From positions 1-10,633 of the forward strand of contig JAFCDH010000041.1 of NCBI GenBank assembly GCA_017609795.1: a DNA stretch of 10,633 bases, given 5' to 3'. Source of the stretch: Candidatus Pacearchaeota archaeon. Lineage in GTDB: Archaea; Nanobdellota; Nanobdellia; Pacearchaeales; GW2011-AR1. The number at the start of each line of letters is the position of its first letter. Position 1 is the stretch's first letter. Below the pieces are notes generated by a model. It saw nothing but the letters and a program-made list of their open reading frames with translations. It was not told the DNA's origin and did not search any database. Both the position numbers and the translations under genes were made by a program. Positions 6,777 to 10,633 of the stretch are shown here, piece after piece.

Positions 6777-6792
6777 TACAACATATTGTACT
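6777..6792 (-). promoter_or_regulatory. nrdR: Candidate NrdR box 1 (proximal)
   Basis: TACAACATATTGTA (6778-6791) is a near-perfect palindrome: TACAA and TTGTA are exact arms around CATA. The core ACAACATATTGT differs by one base from ACAATATATTGT, a form of the bacterial NrdR box. Its centre is 31 bp from box 2. It lies where transcription would start if the TATA box inside box 2 is used. Confidence 0.55.
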
Positions 6793-6806
6793 CCTTTTTT
6801 TTAAAA

Positions 6807-6824
6807 CTACTATAAACAGTAGTC
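6807..6824 (-). promoter_or_regulatory. nrdR: Candidate NrdR box 2 (distal), overlapping a TATA box
   Basis: ACTACTATAAACAGTAGT has exact 6-bp arms (ACTACT/AGTAGT). Its core ACTATAAACAGT matches ACTATATATAGT, the NrdR-box type, at 10 of 12 positions. On the minus strand it contains TTTATAG, a usable archaeal TATA box about 26 bp before box 1, so a bound repressor would block promoter recognition. A second possible TATA, TTTTATATTA (6774-6765), is downstream of both boxes. Confidence 0.55.
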
Positions 6825-6889
6825 AGTTAATTTATCAAAATCAAATACTATTTAAAGATTTCTGTAATAGAGAATACATACAAGATACA

Positions 6890-7138
6890 TCACTCTTTGA
6901 AATCAAAAGTAAGCTCTCCATCTTCATTAGTTTCTTTTACTATATAAAAAACTTTTATCCATTTAATTTCAATTTCTTTTCCAAGATACTGTTCTAAAAA
7001 ATCTTCAAGAAATTTAACTTCATCTACCTTATTATCTAATTCTATTAAATTAACTAAATTAGCAGAGCTAATTTTTATAAAAAATATAATCAACACAATC
7101 ATTAAAACAAGAATCACAATTCTTTTTTTATTTAACAT
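6890..7138 (-). CDS. Small membrane-anchored or secreted protein, unknown function
   Basis: An 82-aa protein that I do not recognise. The first residues MLNKKR are basic, followed by about 17 strongly hydrophobic residues (IVILVLMIVLIIFFIKI). SSAN at 24-27 could be a signal-peptidase site; otherwise the segment is an N-terminal anchor. The remaining 55 residues are mixed and mostly acidic, including VDEVKFLEDFLEQYLGKEIEIKW, and would lie outside the membrane. It is on the same strand as nrdR but 183 bp upstream, with the NrdR-box promoter between, so it is probably a separate unit. Its promoter is unclear: an AAATAAAAT stretch about 27 bp before the ATG is the best candidate. Confidence 0.65.
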   Translation of the reverse strand: MLNKKRIVILVLMIVLIIFFIKISSANLVNLIELDNKVDEVKFLEDFLEQYLGKEIEIKWIKVFYIVKETNEDGELTFDFKE

Positions 7139-7315
7139 TTTTATTTGTTTTATCTGCCCTTATTTTATTTTCTAGAATTTAATAAGCTAATAAAAGCTTT
7201 AAAGATGAGAAAAGAACTTAATCTAATCATCTTCATATCATAATATTATATTAAAATACCAGTTTTATTCCATAGAAAACAAAAATCTCTTTTAAAGCAT
7301 TATGCCAACAAAACC

Positions 7316-7323
7316 TTTATAAA
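7316..7323 (+). promoter_or_regulatory. TATA box for the DUF5652-like gene
   Basis: TTTATAAA, preceded by the purine-rich AAAACC expected of an archaeal BRE, predicts a transcription start near 7343-7346. That gives a 5' leader of about 70 nt that contains the inverted repeat at 7361-7405. Confidence 0.45.
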
Positions 7324-7360
7324 CCAAAATGCATTATCAAGAATATAGAAAAGAGGCGAA

Positions 7361-7405
7361 CATTTTCATATTACTTAATTAAATATAAAATAAAATATGA
7401 AAATG
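7361..7405 (+). promoter_or_regulatory. 12-bp inverted repeat in the leader of the DUF5652-like gene
   Basis: CATTTTCATATT (7361-7372) and AATATGAAAATG (7394-7405) are exact reverse complements with a 21-nt AT-rich loop. The repeat ends just before the Shine-Dalgarno-like GAGGT (7407-7411), which stays unpaired. It may be an RNA stem next to the ribosome site or a split binding site for a dimeric regulator. Confidence 0.45.
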
Positions 7406-7415
7406 AGAGGTAAAG

Positions 7416-7682
7416 ATGGCATATGAAGATATTTATACTATTTTAGGAGAATATTTAGGAATCACCGCAGGAGCTACATTAGTTCTTGTTATGATACTTT
7501 CTATTTGGACATTAGTTTGGAAAGGTTTAGCTTTATGGAAAGCATCAAAGAAAAATAGTATACCCTGGTTTGTAATTATATTAATTATTAATACTATTGG
7601 AATTTTAGAAATTCTTTATATATTTGTATTTTCTAAAATGAGTTTTAAGAATAAAAAGCTAAAGTTTAATAAGAAGAAATAA
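7416..7682 (+). CDS. Small membrane protein, DUF5652-like
   Basis: An 88-aa protein with two predicted membrane segments: about residues 16-40 (from AGATLVLVMILSIW to KGLAL) and 52-74 (from WFVIILIINTIGILEI to YIFVF). Between them lies the basic loop WKASKKNSIP, and the tail is very lysine-rich (KNKKLKFNKKK). The pattern WKGLALWKA...K...WFVIILIINTIGILEILYIF closely fits the DUF5652 family as I recall it, a short family of unknown role in archaea and bacteria. The GAGGT motif 5 bp before the ATG supports the start. Lysine-rich loop and tail suggest both termini of the hairpin face inward or touch nucleic acid or lipid head groups; no function is known. Confidence 0.8.
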   Translation: MAYEDIYTILGEYLGITAGATLVLVMILSIWTLVWKGLALWKASKKNSIPWFVIILIINTIGILEILYIFVFSKMSFKNKKLKFNKKK

Positions 7683-7710
7683 TTCTCAAATCTCTTTGTA
7701 TTATAAATTA

Positions 7711-7827
7711 ATGAATGACAAATATAAACCAATTAAAGATCTATTTGGAGAACAATTAGCTGAACAAAGTATTGTTGAATTAGCAAAACACTCAAGAAGG
7801 AAGTATAAAAAGAAAAACTCTTTGTAA
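7711..7827 (+). CDS. 38-aa ORF, unknown (possible 5' part of a frameshifted gene)
   Basis: ATG 7711 opens 38 codons to TAA: MNDKYKPIKDLFGEQLAEQ and onward, ending in the very basic RRKYKKKNSL. The first 30 residues look like an amphipathic helix typical of real small proteins. It starts 28 bp after the DUF5652-like gene on the same strand, with no clear ribosome site. The next ORF is in the +1 frame and stays open upstream to 7784, overlapping this one, so both may be halves of a single gene broken in the A-rich stretch near 7800-7820. Unrecognised. Confidence 0.4.
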   Translation: MNDKYKPIKDLFGEQLAEQSIVELAKHSRRKYKKKNSL

Positions 7828-7837
7828 TGTTGTTCGT

Positions 7838-8011
7838 ATGAATGAAAAAAATGCTAAGATGTCTATTTCTTTTCCATTTTCTAGTAAAAACAAAAGAGAA
7901 AGTCATACGTATAATTTTACAATCTTTAAATCAGGAAATATAATAGATCCTATTACTGGGGGCGAAGAAGTTAGTTTTTATAATTCTTATAGGGTTGTTG
8001 AAAAAGCATGA
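7838..8011 (+). CDS. 57-aa ORF, unknown (possible 3' part of a frameshifted gene)
   Basis: ATG 7838 to TGA 8011 encodes 57 residues, with segments SISFPFSSKNKRE, YNFTIFKSG and GGEEVSFYNSYRVVEKA. Alternating polar and hydrophobic residues suggest beta strands. The frame is open upstream of the ATG to a TAG at 7781, reading QEGSIKRKTLCNVVR before the Met, so the ATG may not be the true start. I recognise no family. It lies between the 38-aa ORF and the PIN gene and could be a separate small gene or the remainder of a disrupted one. Confidence 0.4.
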   Translation: MNEKNAKMSISFPFSSKNKRESHTYNFTIFKSGNIIDPITGGEEVSFYNSYRVVEKA

Positions 8012-8079
8012 TAAATCTTAATTTTCTAATCCCAACTTATTGTATTAATTAAAATTCTAAAAAGATAAACAGAAAAGAT

Positions 8080-8087
8080 TAAATAAT
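8080..8087 (+). promoter_or_regulatory. TATA box of the PIN gene
   Basis: TTAAATAA is centred about 23 bp before ATG 8107. This supports a near-leaderless transcript and the choice of that ATG over the upstream TTG at 8092. Confidence 0.4.
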
Positions 8088-8106
8088 ATTTTTGGTTTCT
8101 CATTCA

Positions 8107-8571
8107 ATGGAAACTTATTATGTAGATTCTTGTATTTATTTGAATCTTTGGAAAAAAGAAGTTGATGAATCTGGAAATAATTTATGGGAATTTGCTAAAA
8201 ACTTTTTTAAAAAAGTAGATGATGAAATTTCAATCATTTATTATTCTGGATATTTATTAAAAGAATTAATGTTTGTTTTTGATGAAAAGAAGTTTATTGA
8301 TAAATTAGAATTATTTAATTTTTCTTCCAATTTTAAGAGAGTTAATCTAACAAAAGAAGAATATATGATAGCTAAAAAAATCAAAAAGGAAAATAGTGAG
8401 ATAATAGCTAAAAAAATCAAAAAGGAAAATAGTGAGATAAGTTTTTATGATATCATTCATATGTTATTAGCTAAGAAAACAAATTCTATCTTAATTATCA
8501 GAGATAGTTTTCTAATCAATTTAGCAAAAGAATATCAAGTAATAGTAAAAAAACCAGAGGAAATTTTATAA
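8107..8571 (+). CDS. PIN-domain ribonuclease, VapC-like toxin candidate
   Basis: A 154-aa PIN-domain protein. The expected acidic residues are present: Asp7 in YYVDSCIYL, Glu53 in LLKELMF, Asp115 in SFYDIIHMLLA and Asp133 in IIRDSF. They would bind Mg2+/Mn2+ for RNA cleavage, as in VapC toxins that cut tRNA or rRNA. The protein is slightly longer than typical because of an exact duplication of 12 residues (IAKKIKKENSEI at 88-99 and 100-111), just before the helix carrying Asp115. There is no antitoxin upstream in the usual VapBC order; a ribbon-helix-helix gene instead faces it tail to tail, overlapping by 6 bp. It could be a toxin, a solitary PIN RNase or an inactivated copy, although all four acidic residues remain. 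Confidence 0.85.
   Translation: METYYVDSCIYLNLWKKEVDESGNNLWEFAKNFFKKVDDEISIIYYSGYLLKELMFVFDEKKFIDKLELFNFSSNFKRVNLTKEEYMIAKKIKKENSEIIAKKIKKENSEISFYDIIHMLLAKKTNSILIIRDSFLINLAKEYQVIVKKPEEIL
8368..8439 (+). repeat. Perfect 36-bp tandem duplication inside the PIN gene
   Basis: Positions 8368-8403 and 8404-8439 are identical over all 36 bases. The unit starts ATAGCTAAAAAAATC and ends AGTGAGATA. The length is a multiple of three, so the frame is kept and 12 residues are doubled. Full identity, including silent positions, points to a recent slippage or unequal-exchange event, or to an assembly artefact. Confidence 0.97.
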
Positions 8572-8820
8572 CTTTCCAAAATTATTCATTTCATCAATAT
8601 TAATTTCTTGATTAGATAATTTTTTTCTTATTTTTCTAATTTCTTCAACAGAGTTTTTCCCATTGTTAGGCATACTTCCTACTTCTTTTTCCAATACAAA
8701 TCTTCTAACAGCATCCCTTATGACATCAGATCTATTTGCATAAATTTCTGATTTAACCAAAGAATCAACTTTTTTTAAAATCCCTTTATTCATTCTTATT
8801 TGTAAAGTATCCATTACCAT
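8566..8820 (-). CDS. Ribbon-helix-helix DNA-binding protein, antitoxin-like
   Basis: An 84-aa CopG/MetJ-type ribbon-helix-helix protein. The N-terminal strand MDTLQIRMN (3-11) pairs in the dimer and contacts DNA. Helices ILKKVDSLVKSEI and NRSDVIRDAVRRFVLEKE follow, with the family's NRSDVIRDAVRRF turn clearly visible. The polar C-terminal 35 residues, KNSVEEIRKIRKKL to MNNFGKL, are the kind of tail by which such antitoxins bind a partner. The gene converges on the PIN gene and overlaps its end by 6 bp, an unusual order for VapBC. ATG 8820 is used; ATG 8814 is the alternative. GTAAT repeats between its TATA-like box and start suggest autoregulation. Confidence 0.87.
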   Translation of the reverse strand: MVMDTLQIRMNKGILKKVDSLVKSEIYANRSDVIRDAVRRFVLEKEVGSMPNNGKNSVEEIRKIRKKLSNQEINIDEMNNFGKL

Positions 8821-8853
8821 TGTAATGTAATAGTAATGTCTAGATTATTTAAA
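8813..8853 (-). promoter_or_regulatory. Promoter and GTAAT-repeat operator of the ribbon-helix-helix gene
   Basis: On the minus strand TTTAAATAA (8853-8845) is a TATA-like box centred about 29 bp before ATG 8820. Between it and the start, the plus strand has three direct copies of GTAAT (8822, 8827, 8833), plus an inverted copy ATTAC at 8813-8817. Short repeats spaced 5-6 bp apart between TATA and start are what a ribbon-helix-helix dimer array could cover. Confidence 0.45.
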
Positions 8854-8871
8854 TGTTTTGGTTAAAACAAA

Positions 8872-8907
8872 GAGTTTTTATCAAAACTACAAAACAAATA
8901 AAAACTC
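8872..8907 (+). promoter_or_regulatory. 10-bp inverted repeat upstream of the pilin-like gene
   Basis: GAGTTTTTAT (8872-8881) and ATAAAAACTC (8898-8907) are exact reverse complements with a 16-nt spacer, 18 bp before the pilin ATG. The AAATAAAAA within the right arm is about 26 bp before the ATG and may be the TATA box, in which case the repeat overlaps the promoter. Confidence 0.4.
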
Positions 8908-8925
8908 CTTTTTCTTAAACAGTTT

Positions 8926-9384
8926 ATGAAACAAAAATCAAAAAAAGGCGCAGCATCTCAGATATTAACTATCACTCTTTTAATAATAATAGTAATAATT
9001 GCAATTCTATCTATTTCTACAATTTTAAAAAATAAACAAGCAGAAGATATACAAACTAAATTCAATTGCATAAATGATGTTAAAATAGAAATATTAAATG
9101 CTTGCTACAACCAAAACATTCTCAACATCAAAATAAAAAATAAAGAAGATATTATTTTGGGAGATTTTTTTCTAATAAATATGCAGTTTAATGACAAAAC
9201 TTCAGAAACAATTCCAACACCTTTTAACACATTTATAGAATCTTATGAAACAAAAATAATTCAAGTTCCATATCACCAAAATTTAAACAAAATAAAAGTA
9301 ATCCCAAGAATTGAAAGCCAGAGCTATTTATGTCCAGGAATAGCTCCAGAATATGAGAATATAATGGAGTGTGAGGAAAATTAA
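8926..9384 (+). CDS. Type IV pilin-like protein with class III signal peptide
   Basis: A 152-aa secreted or surface protein. The N-terminus MKQKSKKGAASQILTITLL has five lysines, then KKGA directly before a 20-residue hydrophobic helix (ILTITLLIIIVIIAILSIST, 13-32). This order is the archaeal prepilin/archaellin signal: a prepilin peptidase of the FlaK/PibD type cuts near Gly8-Ala9 and the helix packs the filament core. The remainder has four cysteines (two close in the INDVKIEILNACYNQ region, two near the C-terminus in YLCPGIAP and MECEEN) and a beta-rich composition, suggesting disulfides outside the cell. The specific type of filament is not clear. It diverges from the ribbon-helix-helix gene and precedes a secreted lectin-like gene on the same strand, 111 bp away. 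Confidence 0.72.
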   Translation: MKQKSKKGAASQILTITLLIIIVIIAILSISTILKNKQAEDIQTKFNCINDVKIEILNACYNQNILNIKIKNKEDIILGDFFLINMQFNDKTSETIPTPFNTFIESYETKIIQVPYHQNLNKIKVIPRIESQSYLCPGIAPEYENIMECEEN

Positions 9385-9471
9385 CATTTATATCTTAATG
9401 TAATATAATAAGATGACCTTCAGAGATTAAGCCCCTCATCAACACAGCTCCAAGTTTCATAAACATTCCAG

Positions 9472-9484
9472 ATAAATAATATAT
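9472..9484 (+). promoter_or_regulatory. TATA-like box of the lectin-like surface gene
   Basis: ATAAATAATATAT lies about 12-24 bp before ATG 9496 and would give a leaderless or very short-leader transcript. It is AT-rich in an AT-rich gap, so specificity is limited. Confidence 0.3.
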
Positions 9485-9495
9485 TAGAAAACAAA

Positions 9496-10633
9496 ATGAA
9501 AAAACCAACCACCACAATAATAATCTTAGCAATATTTTTAATTCCATTTATATCAGCAGAAATAGTAGATATAAATCCAACAATATCCCATCCAACAAAT
9601 AATATACAATTAACAATAACCCCTGAAACAGTTGGTTTTTATAATATAATATATATTTATGATTCAGGAGATAATTTTGTAGATTTAATTAATGTCCCTT
9701 GTGACACAATTTGCACAGAAAATAAAGTCTTTGATTATACTGTTCCTCAAAATTTTTTAGGAGATTATTATTTTGCAACATATGATTATGATATAGAAGA
9801 TTATGAATTAGATTCTTTTACAATAAATCCTCTTTCTGATATTGTAGGAATTTCTGGATTAGACATATCAGATACAGAATTTCCAACAAGCTTAGTAGTA
9901 AATCCATCTCAAGCAGAAAATGCAGATATAACTATCTCTGCAATATTAAATACTCCAAATTGCGAAGCTTCTAATTTAAATGCATATTTATGTGAACCAA
10001 TACCAACAACTGCTAATGATTTTGGTGAAATAAGAAAAATAACAAATGTAGATGAAACCTGGCAAACCATAAACCTATTAAACACTTATACTAGCCCAGT
10101 TATAGTCTGCACTTACAACCTTCCATCTGCAACAGATTTGCCTGCAGTAACAAGAATAACAAATGTTCAAAGCAATAGTTTTGATTTAAGAATTCAAACT
10201 CCTTGTGGAACAGGAGCTACCTCTGGGGATGTAACTTGTTTAATTATAGAAGAAGGAGATTATACATTAGAAGATGGAACAAATTTTGAAGCACACACTT
10301 ATCTTTCTCAACAAACAGATGAAAATAATGATTGGACTCCTGTCAATATAGGTTATTCACAATCTTATACAAACCCTATTACAATAGGACAAGTAATGAG
10401 TAATAATGATGCAGAATGGAGTAGTTTTTGGTGTTCTGATACAAGCAGAACAGACCCTCCTTCAACTAATTTTTATGCAGGAAAAGAAGTAGGAGAAGAT
10501 ACAAATATAATAAGAGCAGATGAAACAATAGGTTATATTATTTTTGACTCAGGAAGTAATAACATAGGAACATTAGATTATGAAGCAGGAAGAACTTCTG
10601 ATGCAATACAAGGAATAGGAAATTCTCCACCAT
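9496..10633 (+). CDS. Secreted surface protein with H-type-lectin-like domain (3' end outside window)
   Basis: An open frame of 379 codons continues past the window end. Residues 1-21 (basic MKK, hydrophobic IIILAIFLIPFIS, then SA before Glu22) form a Sec signal peptide. Residues about 22-200 are beta-rich, Thr/Asn/Asp-rich and lysine-poor, with cysteines at 69, 73, 156 and 166, suggesting Ig-like surface modules. From about 203 a second domain shows VTRITNVQSNSFDLRIQTP, then LIIEEGDYTL, IGQVMSNNDAEWSSFWCSD, FYAGKEVGED and ETIGYIIFDSG. This is the H-type-lectin-like arrangement in which R-I-x-N-V, S-F-x-L-x-I-Q and E-T-I-G-Y-I strands recur in secreted proteins. The role is probably adhesion or glycan binding at the cell surface. 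It follows the pilin-like gene on the same strand, though a TATA-like box suggests its own promoter. Confidence 0.75.
   Translation, partial: MKKPTTTIIILAIFLIPFISAEIVDINPTISHPTNNIQLTITPETVGFYNIIYIYDSGDNFVDLINVPCDTICTENKVFDYTVPQNFLGDYYFATYDYDIEDYELDSFTINPLSDIVGISGLDISDTEFPTSLVVNPSQAENADITISAILNTPNCEASNLNAYLCEPIPTTANDFGEIRKITNVDETWQTINLLNTYTSPVIVCTYNLPSATDLPAVTRITNVQSNSFDLRIQTPCGTGATSGDVTCLIIEEGDYTLEDGTNFEAHTYLSQQTDENNDWTPVNIGYSQSYTNPITIGQVMSNNDAEWSSFWCSDTSRTDPPSTNFYAGKEVGEDTNIIRADETIGYIIFDSGSNNIGTLDYEAGRTSDAIQGIGNSPP

Noticed and set aside
6762..6785. A 7-codon ORF (MLYSFIL) with upstream GGAG on the minus strand ahead of nrdR, as a leader peptide
   Set aside because: Its ATG lies inside the palindrome read as NrdR box 1 and near the predicted transcription start. 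Seven codons are too few to distinguish from chance.
2806..7240. Similar stretches containing AATCATCTTCAT near 2809-2820 and 7220-7232, as a dispersed repeat
   Set aside because: The match is only about 12 bp with weak similarity beyond it, and is compatible with chance in AT-rich intergenic DNA.

Overview
The window is uniformly AT-rich and reads as a fragment of an archaeal genome, most likely a small-genome DPANN lineage of the Pacearchaeota/Woesearchaeota kind. That placement is an inference. It rests on archaeal TATA-like boxes, several of them only 21-29 bp from a start codon as in leaderless mRNAs, a pilin with a class III (prepilin-type) signal, a PIN/ribbon-helix-helix pair, a DUF5652-type membrane protein and a tRNA gene without encoded CCA. 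No rRNA or other decisive marker is present.

Left part (1-2700, minus strand). A dNTP-related operon runs leftward: a divergent thymidylate synthase (2678-1716), an unrecognised 256-aa protein with a DGSHR motif that overlaps it, a HAD phosphatase one base further on, then tRNA-Lys(UUU). Left of the tRNA, the first codons of another minus-strand gene appear. A TATA box, a 16-bp perfect palindrome, a 12-bp perfect palindrome and a 10-bp hairpin touching the start codon precede it.

2700-3012 has no gene. It carries two hairpins resembling the left and right ends of an IS200/IS605 element, with no transposase or tnpB between them.

Middle part (3013-6900, minus strand). nrdR and the class II ribonucleotide reductase gene nrdJ are three bases apart, and thioredoxin, the likely reductant, follows. 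Upstream of nrdR are two imperfect palindromes, exactly 31 bp centre to centre and resembling NrdR boxes, which suggests autoregulation. Together NrdJ (dNTPs), Trx (reducing power), TS (dTMP) and a nucleotidase-like HAD form a deoxynucleotide supply cluster with its own repressor.

Right part (6890-10633). A small anchored protein (minus) diverges from a DUF5652-like gene (plus) across a region with a 12-bp inverted repeat. Two tiny ORFs follow, possibly one frameshifted gene. Next is a PIN-domain gene with a perfect 36-bp tandem duplication, tail to tail with a ribbon-helix-helix gene. Divergent from the latter are a pilin-like gene and a large secreted protein with an H-type-lectin-like repeat, cut by the window end. 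The right part therefore looks accessory or surface-related, in contrast with the housekeeping left and middle.
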